From an uncultured Lachnospiraceae bacterium (GTDB lineage Bacteria > Bacillota > Clostridia > Lachnospirales > Lachnospiraceae): 52,137 nucleotides of DNA. The notes under the pieces were generated by a model that saw only the letters and a program-made list of their open reading frames with translations, made no database searches and was not told the origin of the DNA. Shown here one piece after another: positions 6,636-13,818 of the stretch. Numbering within the stretch: the first letter of the stretch is position 1; each line of letters begins with the position of its first letter. The DNA lies in NCBI GenBank assembly GCA_910588965.1, contig CAJUSO010000024.1, positions 1-52,137 on the forward strand, in the 5' to 3' direction. The translations under genes and the position numbers were made by a program.

Positions 6636-9140
6636 ATGGGAAAAATAAAAAACGTAGGGCGTATCAAGAAACCACAGTTGTTTGCATGGTTGTTGGCAAT
6701 CTCCCTTTTTGCGGCAGGGATGGCTGGTTTCCCGGCAAAGGCGTCCCAGGAGGGGGAGGCCGTGGCTTTCCGTTGCGGCTTTGAAGACGGGGGCTTGGGG
6801 GGATGGAGCGGAAAGGATGGGGCGGTAGTGTCAGTTGAGAGGGAGAGCCCCCATAGCGGGAGCTGCTGCATGAAAATCTCTGGCAGGAAAGCCGCTTATT
6901 CCGGCGCCAAGCTGGAAGTGGGCAGCTGGCTGCAGGAGGGGCAGCTTCTGAAAGTTTCTGCTTATGCCAGGTATCTGGAGGGGCCTAAGGAGAAAACCGT
7001 GCAGCTGACCTTAGCTTGCGGCGGGAAGTATTATATTGTGGGGCGCGGCAGTCTTCTGGCAGGGGCTTGGGGCGAGGTGTCGGGGAGTTTTCTGCTTCCG
7101 GAAGGGGTTGGTTTATCCAATGCGGTTTTGTATTTTGAGACGCCGTGGACGCCAAACCCTTCTGCAAGCCAGGATTTTATGGATCTCTATGTGGACGATG
7201 TGGAGGTGTCCATGGCGCCGTTAGAGGATACTGGCAGCTACCCTTCCCTGAAAGAACGGTATCAGGGGCAATTCCTGGTAGGGGTAGCGGCGCCGGATGA
7301 TGTGTTAGGCGTAAAGCCCTACAGTGATTTGATTTTGCAGCAGTTTAACAGCATGACGATGGAAAATGAGATGAAGCCTGCTTATATCCTGGACGAGGGC
7401 GCCAGCAAGGGCAGCCTGGCAGAATATAAAGAGGGCGCGGCCTTAGATTTAAGTTCCTTCCGGGCCGGTATGGGTTATGCAAAAGAACATGGGATAAAAA
7501 TGCGCGGCCATACGCTTATCTGGCATTCCCAGACGCCGGAGTGGTTTTTTTATGAAAATTATGATACTTCCGGCCCTTTGGCCAGCAGGGAACTGATGCT
7601 AAAGCGTATGGAAAACTATATCAAAGGGGTCATTGGGTGGACAGAGCAAAATTACCCAGGCCTGATATATGCCTGGGATGTGGTGAATGAGGCCGTCGCA
7701 GATTATTTTGGGGCGGGGCCGGCGCCCATGCGGCAGGAGGATAGCCTGTGGTATCAGACCATTGGCGATGATTTTGTGGAAAAAGCCTTTGCCTTTGCAA
7801 GGAAATACGCCGGGCAGTATGCCCCTGGGCGTGAGGTAAAGCTGTTTTACAATGACTACAATGAATATTTCCCTGCGAAAAGGGAAGGGATCATAAGGCT
7901 GCTGGAGCCAATCCGGGAGGCGGGGAACATTGACGGCGTGGGGATGCAGAGCCATATTGATACCGCCAGGCCCCTGGAGGGGGACAGCGGCTACCTGACG
8001 GCAGTGCGGGAGTTCCGGGATAGGCTTGGGTTAGAAATCCAGGTGACGGAACTTGATGTTGGGATTGCCAAAGGGGATACGGCAGGATCCCAGGGGACTT
8101 ATTACCAGAAGCTGATGGAGGGGCTGTTACGGGAGAAGAAGGCAGGGGCGGATATTACCTGCGTGACCTTCTGGGGCTTGAGCGACGCCCTATCCTGGCG
8201 TGCAGGGGAACAGGGGCTGCTGTTTTCCGAAAGGTTGGGCAGGAAGCCAGCCTTTGATGGGGTAGCGGACGCCATTGGGAATGCAGGGGAGGTTATGGGT
8301 AAAATCAATGCCATAGGGGATGTGTCTGCCACAGAGGCCAGCAAGGCCAAAATTGCAGAGGCGAGGAAAGCCTATGACGCATTGACAAAGACGCAGAAAG
8401 AGTTTGTAAGCAATTACAGTATCCTGGAAGCAGCAGAACGCAGGTATCAGGAACTGATGGGGCAGCAAGAGGCCGAAGAGAGCCTGAAGAAAGCCCTGAA
8501 GGAGGCCGAAGAGGCAAAAGCCGCAGCTGAAAAAGCAAAGGAAGAAGCCGAAAAAGAAAAAGCTGCCGCCCAAAAGGCAAAAGAAAAGGCCGAAAAAGAA
8601 AAAGCTGCCGCCCAAAAGGCAAAGGAAGAAGCCGAAAAAGAAAAAGCTGCCGCCCAAAAGGCAAGGGAAGAGGCAGAAAGAGAAAAAGCCGCCGCCCAAA
8701 AGGCGAAGGAAGAAGCCAAAGAGGCAAAGGCTGCCGTCCAGAAGATGAAAAAGGACTTGGAAAAGGCGCAGGCAGAGGCCAAAGGCCTTAAGAAACGGAT
8801 AGAGAAGGTACAAAAAGAGATTCAGGATGTAAAAAAGAAATGGGCAAAAGCTTTGGTTGGGAAAGCTTCCATCCGGGATGCCAGGAAGGCAAAAAATGGC
8901 CAGGTAAAGGTGCGCTGGAAAAAGGTGCCGGGGGTTACGGGCTATGAACTGCAGTATACATCCAATGGGACATTTACAAAAGCAAATACGAAAATTATCC
9001 CGAAATCCAAGGCGGAGTATGTGATTAAAAAACAAAAGGGCGCTAAAACATACCAAATCCGCATCCGTGCTTTTAAGTCCATCGGCGGGGAAAAAGCTTA
9101 TGGGGCTTACAGCGGTATCCGGAAAGTTAAGGTGAAGTAA
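6636..9140 (+). CDS. Secreted GH10 endo-1,4-beta-xylanase with CBM-like, coiled-coil and FN3-like modules
   Basis: 834 residues with AAAGGAGG before the ATG. Signal peptide about 1-36 (LFAWLLAISLFAAGMAGFPAKA). Residues ~42-193 resemble a CBM4/9/22-type sandwich (FRCGFEDGGLGGWSG). The GH10 barrel spans ~202-552: FNSMTMENEMKP, HTLIWHSQTPEWF, acid/base E352 in WDVVNEA, nucleophile E472 in VTELDVG, and FWGLSDALSW. Residues ~611-737 are an Ala/Lys/Glu coiled coil of 14-residue repeats (KAKEEAEKEKAAAQ). Residues ~742-834 form a Lys-rich FN3-like domain ending GIRKVKVK. There is no LPXTG or SLH anchor. It hydrolyses xylan outside the cell; the coiled coil may act as a spacer (inference). Confidence 0.93.
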   Translation: MGKIKNVGRIKKPQLFAWLLAISLFAAGMAGFPAKASQEGEAVAFRCGFEDGGLGGWSGKDGAVVSVERESPHSGSCCMKISGRKAAYSGAKLEVGSWLQEGQLLKVSAYARYLEGPKEKTVQLTLACGGKYYIVGRGSLLAGAWGEVSGSFLLPEGVGLSNAVLYFETPWTPNPSASQDFMDLYVDDVEVSMAPLEDTGSYPSLKERYQGQFLVGVAAPDDVLGVKPYSDLILQQFNSMTMENEMKPAYILDEGASKGSLAEYKEGAALDLSSFRAGMGYAKEHGIKMRGHTLIWHSQTPEWFFYENYDTSGPLASRELMLKRMENYIKGVIGWTEQNYPGLIYAWDVVNEAVADYFGAGPAPMRQEDSLWYQTIGDDFVEKAFAFARKYAGQYAPGREVKLFYNDYNEYFPAKREGIIRLLEPIREAGNIDGVGMQSHIDTARPLEGDSGYLTAVREFRDRLGLEIQVTELDVGIAKGDTAGSQGTYYQKLMEGLLREKKAGADITCVTFWGLSDALSWRAGEQGLLFSERLGRKPAFDGVADAIGNAGEVMGKINAIGDVSATEASKAKIAEARKAYDALTKTQKEFVSNYSILEAAERRYQELMGQQEAEESLKKALKEAEEAKAAAEKAKEEAEKEKAAAQKAKEKAEKEKAAAQKAKEEAEKEKAAAQKAREEAEREKAAAQKAKEEAKEAKAAVQKMKKDLEKAQAEAKGLKKRIEKVQKEIQDVKKKWAKALVGKASIRDARKAKNGQVKVRWKKVPGVTGYELQYTSNGTFTKANTKIIPKSKAEYVIKKQKGAKTYQIRIRAFKSIGGEKAYGAYSGIRKVKVK
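8518..8735 (+). repeat. Internal 42-bp coding repeats of the xylanase coiled coil
   Basis: Near-identical 42-base units (14 codons, consensus KAKEEAEKEKAAAQ) occur about five times in tandem. Units differ by only a few bases, a sign of recent expansion by slippage or recombination. The array is in frame throughout. Confidence 0.85.
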
Positions 9141-9304
9141 AGGCTTTGTGGCATAGTTTGGGATCTGGCAGAATAAAATGGCAATGGGATAAAAGATGGA
9201 AGAGTTGTAACTGTGCCGGCCGGCAGCAGAGGCATTTGGGCTGCTGTAAGGCCAGGGGCAGTTACTGGAAGATGCGGTATTTTCTTAGAAAGGGGGAATT
9301 TAGG

Positions 9305-9712
9305 ATGGAAAAGAACGCAAAGAGGCCGCCGGCCCGCAGGCAGGGGGAAGGCAGGCCGGACGTATCCCTATTGTCTATCTTGAAAATTCTGCTGGTGATG
9401 TATTTGGTGACAGGGGCATTGCTGCTGGGGCTGGCAATGATGCTGTACAAGATGCAGCTCAGTGAAAGCGCCGTATCAATCGGCATTGTGGTGATTTATG
9501 TGGCCTCTGGCTTTTTAGGGGGGTTCTTAAGCGGCAAGGTGATGAAAAGCCGTAAATTCCTATGGGGGATGGCAATGGGATGCTGCTATTTCCTGGTTCT
9601 GGCCGCAGGTTCTGTGGCCTTCCAAAAGGGATTCCACATGGAAGTCTCTAGGTTCGCCACGACCCTAGTATTATGTACAGGTTCTGGGATGATAGGCGGT
9701 ATGGCCAGCTAA
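9305..9712 (+). CDS. TIGR04086-type small membrane protein
   Basis: 135 residues from the ATG at 9305; the frame is open further upstream but the GGGGGAATTTAGG just before this codon favours it. A basic, Pro-rich N-terminus (KRPPARRQ) precedes four hydrophobic segments: ILKILLVMYLVTGALLLGLA, AVSIGIVVIYVASGFLGGFL, FLWGMAMGCCYFLVLAAGSV, and a final TTLVLCTGSGMIGG. This matches the TIGR04086 family of Clostridia, whose function is not established. It sits 164 bp behind the xylanase, with no visible partner. Confidence 0.72.
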   Translation: MEKNAKRPPARRQGEGRPDVSLLSILKILLVMYLVTGALLLGLAMMLYKMQLSESAVSIGIVVIYVASGFLGGFLSGKVMKSRKFLWGMAMGCCYFLVLAAGSVAFQKGFHMEVSRFATTLVLCTGSGMIGGMAS

Positions 9713-9735
9713 AACCAGATAGCATACGGCGGAGC

Positions 9736-9903
9736 CAGCCAATACGCAATATTACAGCGAATCTAGCCAATATCCAAAGCTGCGGCGGAGCTAGCAAATA
9801 TGCAAAGCAGCGGAGGAGCGAGGCAACATGCAAGGCTGCAGAAAAAGTGGGCCAGCATGCAAAGCTGTGGAGAAGCGAGCCAACATGCAAAGCAGCAGAA
9901 AGA
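9736..9903. repeat. Degenerate ~28-30 bp tandem repeat array
   Basis: Six diverged units follow one another, each built on GCCAACATGCAAAGC followed by a purine-rich AGCAGMRGA-like tail. Units become more alike to the right. Frames on both strands are partly open through it, but no ribosome site, no domain and no consistent period of three supports coding. The array ends in a strong hairpin. Confidence 0.7.
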
Positions 9904-9944
9904 GCCCTGCAGCAAATGGTTTCGATTGCCATTTGTTGCAGGGC
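9904..9944. terminator. 16-bp hairpin closing the repeat array, possible bidirectional terminator
   Basis: GCCCTGCAGCAAATGG (9904-9919) pairs with 9929-9944 with a single G-U pair and a 9-base loop. It lies between the convergent membrane-protein gene and the PfkB kinase gene, the right place for a shared terminator, but T-runs are weak. Confidence 0.55.
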
Positions 9945-9996
9945 CGTCTGGTTTGTGGCCATAAAAGGGCTGTATATCCTTATTGGTATAGGCAGC

Positions 9997-11022
9997 TTAC
10001 CGCTGCACCCGCCCGGAGCCGTCGCCGCCTGCCAGTTTTAGGACTTCTTCTATGGATACCAGGTTAAAGTCTCCTTCGATAGAGTGTTTCAGGCAAGAGG
10101 CGGCCACGGCGAATTCTATGGCCTTCTGGGGGTCATAACCCAGGAGGGAGGCAGCTATCAAGCCGCCGCCAAAGCTGTCCCCGCCGCCGACCCGGTCTAC
10201 GATATGCATTTTGTATTTTTTGCTGAAAAAATAGTCTTTTCCATCACAGAGCATGGCGGACCAGTAGTTGTCGTTTGCAGAGATAGATTCCCGCAGGGTA
10301 ATCGCCACTTTTTGGAAGGAAAAGCGCTCCATCAGTTCTTTTGCGACTCCTTGGTAACCTTCTTGGCTAACGGCGCCTGCCGTTATGTCTGTGTTTGCTG
10401 CGTGTATGCCGAACACGTCGGCAGCATCTTCTTCATTGGCAATGCACACATCCACATATGCACAGATTTTTTCCATTACCTGCCTGGCCTTTTCACGGCT
10501 CCACAGCTTATTCCGGTAATTCAGGTCACAGGATATGGTGGCGCCGGCGCGTTTTGCGGCCTTGCAGGCTTCCAGGCACAGGCCGGCTAGCTGGTCGTTC
10601 AGCGCAGGGGTAATGCCTGTAAAATGGAACCATGCGGCATGTTCCATAATCTTATCCCATGGGAAATCCTCAGGGGAAGCTTCTGCCAAGGCAGAATGGG
10701 CGCGGTCATAAATGACCTTGGAAGGCCTTTGGGAGGCGCCTTTTTCCAAGAAATAAATGCCTACCCGGCCGCCGCCCCGTGCGACAAAGGAAGTATCTAC
10801 GCCGAATTTATTCAGGGCGTTTATGCCTGCCTGCCCGATTTCATGGGCTGGGAGGCGGGATACGAAATAAGGGTGGAAACCATAGTTTGCCAGGGAGACG
10901 GCCACGTTGGCCTCGCCTCCCCCATAGGTCGCCCCATAGGTCCCTGCCTGCAGGAAACGCTGGTAGCCTTCCGGGGCCAAGCGCAGCATCAGCTCGCCGA
11001 ATGTAATTACTTTTTGTGCCAT
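9997..11022 (-). CDS. kdgK: PfkB family sugar kinase, likely 2-dehydro-3-deoxygluconokinase
   Basis: 341 residues. Ribokinase-fold signatures: ITFGELMLRLAPEGYQRF and GGEANVAVSLANYG at the N-terminus, and the C-terminal anion-hole/catalytic motif DRVGGGDSFGGGLIAA, whose Asp is the catalytic base. The LMLRLAP start and the overall pattern fit KDG kinases, which phosphorylate 2-keto-3-deoxygluconate from uronic acid breakdown. No aldolase or uronate gene is adjacent, so the substrate is inferred. AAGGAGG lies just upstream of the ATG. The C-terminus runs into the flank of the repeat/hairpin region. Confidence 0.82.
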   Translation of the reverse strand: MAQKVITFGELMLRLAPEGYQRFLQAGTYGATYGGGEANVAVSLANYGFHPYFVSRLPAHEIGQAGINALNKFGVDTSFVARGGGRVGIYFLEKGASQRPSKVIYDRAHSALAEASPEDFPWDKIMEHAAWFHFTGITPALNDQLAGLCLEACKAAKRAGATISCDLNYRNKLWSREKARQVMEKICAYVDVCIANEEDAADVFGIHAANTDITAGAVSQEGYQGVAKELMERFSFQKVAITLRESISANDNYWSAMLCDGKDYFFSKKYKMHIVDRVGGGDSFGGGLIAASLLGYDPQKAIEFAVAASCLKHSIEGDFNLVSIEEVLKLAGGDGSGRVQR

Positions 11023-11113
11023 AATTTGTCAGCCTCCTTTTGATATGTTGCACGACTGTATGGTGCCAGGAAAGACCTCATGCCCTTCCTGGGCAAGGCT
11101 TATGGCGCAGGCG

Positions 11114-11326
11114 TTATGCCCCTCCCGGGCCATCCTGCCTGGGGCGTGTGGATTCGGGCAATGGCTCCGCAGGGGTGGTTGCCAGATCCTGCGCCCCGCT
11201 GTCCTTAGCATTGTTGATTGGGTAAGGGGCGGGAATGCTCACTTCCATTGGGTCAATATCCTGGGGCATATCCGTTTCTGGGATATTCCCGTCGTCATAA
11301 ATGTCCTGTCCTTGTCCTAAGCGCAT
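11114..11326 (-). CDS. Possible small acidic, proline-rich protein
   Basis: 70 residues beginning MRLGQGQDIYDDGNIPETDM. The start at 11326 is chosen because AAAGGAG lies 8 bases upstream. It is acidic and Pro-rich with no hydrophobic segment and no recognised domain. It is co-directional with the sugar kinase 91 bp downstream. The good ribosome site supports it, but the composition is low complexity and there is no homology evidence, so it may be non-coding. Confidence 0.35.
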   Translation of the reverse strand: MRLGQGQDIYDDGNIPETDMPQDIDPMEVSIPAPYPINNAKDSGAQDLATTPAEPLPESTRPRQDGPGGA

Positions 11327-11624
11327 GGTATGCACTCCTTTCTATGCATTTTCAATATTGCTTAGTATGCGTAAAAGATAAAAAAATATGATTGGGAAAA
11401 TTTGGGAATCATCCCATAACCTCTTGGATCCTGCTGCCGAATGTACGATAGGAAGCATAGAAAAAGGGAAAGCTATAGAAGCGGCTGCCCTCAATAAATG
11501 TTTTGCATCAACCTTTTATTCCCATTTCCCTTAAAAACTGTATAGCACAGTCCGACTGGGCAACAATGAATATTCCAGTCCGGATCAAGTATGAAACCAG
11601 ATAAGGATAAAAATTAAGTATGTG

Positions 11625-11653
11625 TTGACGATACGGTTGGGATTATATATGTT
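11625..11653 (+). promoter_or_regulatory. Promoter-like sequence ahead of the folded segment
   Basis: TTGACG (11625-11630) and TATGTT (11648-11653) with a 17-base spacer. CGGTTG (11634-11639) and CAACCG (11664-11669) form an inverted repeat across the -10 box and could be an operator. Confidence 0.5.
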
Positions 11654-11682
11654 GATCTTCTCACAACCGACAGGTTCAATGA

Positions 11683-11827
11683 TTTTCTTTCTCGGAAAGA
11701 AAAGACACGACGTAGGATGTGCAGAGAAATTGTCCTGTGATAGTGTCCGCAAAAATAGCGGGCATCACCCTCTTTCGTTAGACTAGAGGGCATCTATCGG
11801 AAAACCGCATCCTACTTTCTTTTCAAT
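11683..11827 (+). ncRNA. Candidate structured RNA of unknown class
   Basis: Helices seen by eye: a 9-bp hairpin (11683-11691 with 11695-11703, loop TCG); a 10-bp closing helix, GTAGGATGTG (11712-11721) with CGCATCCTAC (11806-11815); inside it GTGAT/ATCAC (11737-11741, 11764-11768) stacked on GTCCGC/GCGGGC (11745-11750, 11758-11763), and CCCTCT/AGAGGG (11768-11773, 11785-11790). The outer GAAAAG/CTTTTC pairing would compete with the first hairpin. A promoter lies about 30 bp upstream. I do not recognise it as a known riboswitch. Orientation and existence as a transcript are inference. Confidence 0.45.
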
Positions 11828-11964
11828 TACACGAGTTCATTATTACATATGGAAAGCTGATACTCAATCAAAAGAACCTATGTATAGGTTAAAAAATTTA
11901 TCCTTATCTGGTATCAATCAAACCGCATATAATAAAAATAACTCAAATAAAAGGAGGCTTCCTC

Positions 11965-12134
11965 ATGGTTGTTACAATATCTTTATTACCCGTAATGGAA
12001 AGGTTGCTAAAGTAGTAAATCCACAAGTTTCTGCGGTGGATACCCTGCGTGGGATGCTTGGCGGTATTTCCTCTGGTATTGATATGGATTCTTTACGGGA
12101 GGAGCGTTTGTTAAAATATGAAAATAATGTGTGA
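11965..12134 (+). pseudogene. Broken Phd/VapB-type antitoxin gene
   Basis: AAGGAGG and the ATG at 11965 give MVVT, the way such antitoxins often begin, but this frame soon stops. In the next frame the conserved back half follows at once: IFITRNGKVAKVVNPQVSAV, then SGIDMDSLREERLLKYENN, ending at 12134. The usual ~20-residue DNA-binding segment (TATELKxNxGKYL type) is missing. An out-of-frame internal deletion just after codon 4 explains this. A long open frame from 11880 covers the same back half but has an unrelated N-terminus. The remnant overlaps the start of a PIN-like fragment, the normal antitoxin-toxin arrangement. Confidence 0.6.
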
Positions 12135-12201
12135 TATGGACGTAATCAGTGATGTTCTTGTAAGGAAATATACTCATAGCACCGAACAGGCATACGAATA
12201 A
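12118..12201 (+). pseudogene. Truncated PIN-domain (VapC-like) toxin remnant
   Basis: 27 codons beginning MKIMCDMDVISDVLVRKYTH and stopping at 12199-12201. The start resembles PIN ribonuclease toxins (MKxLxDTNVxLDxLLxRE), keeping the first acidic metal-binding residue, but the remaining ~100 residues are gone. It overlaps the antitoxin remnant by 17 bp, as in intact modules. The toxin is certainly inactive. Confidence 0.55.
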
Positions 12202-12371
12202 TGATGTCCTGTCTTGCCCGCAACCTTATCCAAGAGCCTTGCTATCGCATCCCTCTCATTTTCAGTGAAAGAAAGCTGCTTGACGGGCCAGAGGTTATGC
12301 TTGCCAGCGGTAGCGTATTCTTTGATGAAGCAGGGAAACGGGTACGCACCAGGAAAGAAATCACAGGATAA
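12201..12371 (+). CDS. Small unknown ORF, probably a gene fragment
   Basis: 56 residues, MMSCLARNLIQEPCYRIPLI to KRVRTRKEITG, starting on the last base of the PIN remnant stop. There is no ribosome site of its own. The C-terminal part reads like the interior of a larger protein. I do not recognise it. It most likely represents debris of an integrated element. Confidence 0.25.
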   Translation: MMSCLARNLIQEPCYRIPLIFSERKLLDGPEVMLASGSVFFDEAGKRVRTRKEITG

Positions 12372-12391
12372 AAAAGTATTGATTATCTCGC

Positions 12392-12553
12392 CTAATTAAG
12401 CCTTTGATATAAATTAGCGGAACAAAATTCTGTTCCATGTAGCCATCCCAACAAAGCAGGGCAGGAAACTTCAAAATTATCATCAAGATTTTTTACTGTA
12501 TCAATCCAATCTGACGGGGTTTGCCCCAAACCATGCAACAAAATACATTCCAT
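12392..12553 (-). pseudogene. N-terminal fragment of an alpha/beta hydrolase
   Basis: 53 residues beginning MECILLHGLGQTPSDWIDTV, the HGxGQ oxyanion region and following helix of an alpha/beta hydrolase, ending at a stop after NLYQRLN. Intact members are about 200 residues, so the nucleophile, acid and histidine are all absent. GAGGAGG lies 9 bases before the ATG. It is the third gene of the PadR-HAAS operon, 14 bp downstream of the HAAS gene. Decay apparently spread from the neighbouring island material. Confidence 0.6.
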
Positions 12554-12567
12554 AAGCCATACCCTCC

Positions 12568-13143
12568 TCAAATAGATAAATTGCTTGCGGTTTTACTTAT
12601 TTTTTTACAATACAGCGCCAGCAATTTCCATGCTCCGCGACCTACCCAACAAAGCAGGGCGCCAACAACCAAAGAAATAACAAATTCAATGATCGGATTA
12701 AAAGTGACTGTTCCTCCAAGAAAAATGCCGATATTCTCTACATAAGGAATACCGAGAGTAAATAGATAGTCAATCATTTTTACTGCTGTTAAAATCGGGG
12801 ATATAACGCCACAAACGATAAAAGTAGGAGCGATAATAGCCAAACAAGGGATAACCACCATTCCAGAAAATCCTACCAAACTGTAAAAAGCGCAAACAAT
12901 TAAAAATCTGTTCCAACTAAATCTGCTTTCTTTTGAAAGCAAATCGCCAAGATACGCTTTTGCTAAATCTTTTGGATTACCTAACCTTTCAATTATCTGT
13001 TCAGCAGGAATATCATTGCTTTGTAATTCTTGCATTTCGCTTTTGATTTCTTTTATAATGTCAACCCGTTCCGAAACAGCAACAGGCCTCAGATACTTTT
13101 CCATTTTCTCAAGATATTCATTTAATACTTTTTCCATAATCAT
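12568..13143 (-). CDS. HAAS-domain (DUF1700-like) membrane protein
   Basis: 191 residues. The N-terminal ~65 residues form the helical HAAS signalling domain (EYLEKMEKYLRPV, IKEIKSEMQELQS, LGNPKDLAKAYLGDLL). Three to four hydrophobic segments follow (FLIVCAFYSLVGFSGMVVIP, LAIIAPTFIVCGVISPILTA, FVISLVVGALLCWVG). Proteins of this kind are the usual partner of PadR-type repressors and may act as membrane-bound sensors or antagonists; mechanism is inference. Its start overlaps the padR stop by 4 bases, so translation is coupled. Lower GC than most of the window. Confidence 0.82.
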   Translation of the reverse strand: MIMEKVLNEYLEKMEKYLRPVAVSERVDIIKEIKSEMQELQSNDIPAEQIIERLGNPKDLAKAYLGDLLSKESRFSWNRFLIVCAFYSLVGFSGMVVIPCLAIIAPTFIVCGVISPILTAVKMIDYLFTLGIPYVENIGIFLGGTVTFNPIIEFVISLVVGALLCWVGRGAWKLLALYCKKISKTASNLSI

Positions 13144-13472
13144 TCTCCTTTCATTTTGTTAATAACTCCAAGTAAATTTTCCCACTCAACAGACATGGCA
13201 GCAATATATTCCTGCCCTTTATCTGTAATAGAGTAATATTTTCTCGGCGGTAAACCTTCTGTGCTTTCTTGCCATGATGAAGAAATGTATCCTTCTTTCA
13301 ACAATCGCCTCAACAGCGGATAGATTGTGTTCTCTTTAGCTGCAATAATAGGATATTTTTCTAATGTGCTAATGATTTCATATCCATAAGATGGTTGTTG
13401 CCGAATCATAAGTAAAATACAAAACTCAAGCGTTCCCCGTTTTATCTGTGATTTCCAATCATCTATATTCAT
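13140..13472 (-). CDS. PadR family transcriptional regulator
   Basis: 110 residues from ATG 13472, chosen because CAGGAGG precedes it; a longer frame would run into the promoter. Winged-helix DNA-binding protein: KRGTLEFCILLMIRQQPSYG, then NTIYPLLRRLLKEGYISSSW with the wing PPRKYYSITDKG. PadR proteins are repressors that often control their own operon. The promoter carries a near-perfect palindrome between the -35 and -10 boxes. It heads padR-HAAS-(hydrolase fragment). Confidence 0.9.
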   Translation of the reverse strand: MNIDDWKSQIKRGTLEFCILLMIRQQPSYGYEIISTLEKYPIIAAKENTIYPLLRRLLKEGYISSSWQESTEGLPPRKYYSITDKGQEYIAAMSVEWENLLGVINKMKGE

Positions 13473-13494
13473 ATACTGTACCTCCTGTATATAT

Positions 13495-13523
13495 ATCGTA
13501 CTACACAGTATAGTGTTTGTCAA
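13495..13523 (-). promoter_or_regulatory. Promoter and PadR-type operator of the first PadR/HAAS operon
   Basis: Minus-strand TTGACA (13518-13523) and TACGAT (13495-13500), 17-base spacer. Within the spacer, ACTATACTGTGTAGT (13500-13514) is a 7-1-7 palindrome with one mismatch. Its position would block RNA polymerase when bound, fitting PadR autorepression. Confidence 0.7.
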
Positions 13524-13554
13524 CAGTATATGAAAAAGATATCTCATTCATTCT

Positions 13555-13818
13555 GCCGCTTGTGAGCAGTATGAGATGACAAGGCAGTTAGGGTATAAGG
13601 CGGCGTGGAATGGGAGGCAGTACATCAAAATAGATACATTTTATGCAAGCAGCCAGATATGCTCTGGCTGTAGGTATCAAAATGCCGAAACAAAAGATTT
13701 ATCTGTCAGGGGATGGGTATGTCCTGTCTGTGGAACGGGACATGACAGGGATATCAATGCTGCAAAGAATATCTTAGCAGAAGGATTACGGCAAATAGGG
13801 ACGGTCCAGCCCGAATGA
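13555..13818 (+). pseudogene. 3' remnant of IS200/IS605-family tnpB
   Basis: About 85 residues of the TnpB C-terminus: TRQLGYKAAWNGRQYIKID, the zinc ribbon CSGC...CPVC, and HDRDINAAKNILAEG with the last RuvC aspartate. Intact TnpB is about 370-400 residues, so some three quarters is missing. The first zinc knuckle reads CSGCR where CxxCG is usual. Homology begins abruptly about 85 bp upstream of the padR -35 box, so the break probably reflects insertion and deletion next to that operon. Full TnpB is an RNA-guided DNA endonuclease; this copy cannot be. Confidence 0.8.

Larger units (their letters stand above)
11596..11912. repeat. Segment framed by a 16-bp perfect inverted repeat
   Basis: ACCAGATAAGGATAAA (11596-11611) recurs as its exact reverse complement at 11897-11912. 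The 317-bp unit looks like a MITE or other small non-autonomous element, or the two arms could close a long RNA. No target-site duplication is obvious next to the repeats. Confidence 0.5.
11327..11964. other. 638-bp AT-rich intergenic stretch with promoter, fold and inverted repeat
   Basis: No convincing protein gene. It holds a 16-bp inverted repeat pair (11596-11611 and 11897-11912), a promoter-like sequence at 11625-11653, and a multi-helix RNA-like segment at 11683-11827. Base composition falls clearly below that of the flanking genes, marking the left edge of an accessory island. Confidence 0.7.

Noticed and set aside
8190..9056. 288-codon open frame antisense to the xylanase, rich in Phe/Leu/Gly repeats
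   Set aside because: It is the reverse complement of the Ala/Lys/Glu coiled-coil repeats; the opposite strand has GH10, ribosome site and FN3 evidence.
9736..9903. CRISPR array
   Set aside because: Units are contiguous degenerate tandem repeats without distinct spacers, and no cas gene is nearby.
9673..10041. Open frame through the 28-30 bp repeat array (122 codons)
   Set aside because: Starts inside the membrane-protein gene, lacks a ribosome site, and repeats are not multiples of three.
11880..12134. 84-residue intact protein covering the antitoxin remnant
   Set aside because: Its first ~30 residues resemble no antitoxin, there is no ribosome site at 11880, and the real site with ATG at 11965 is in another frame.
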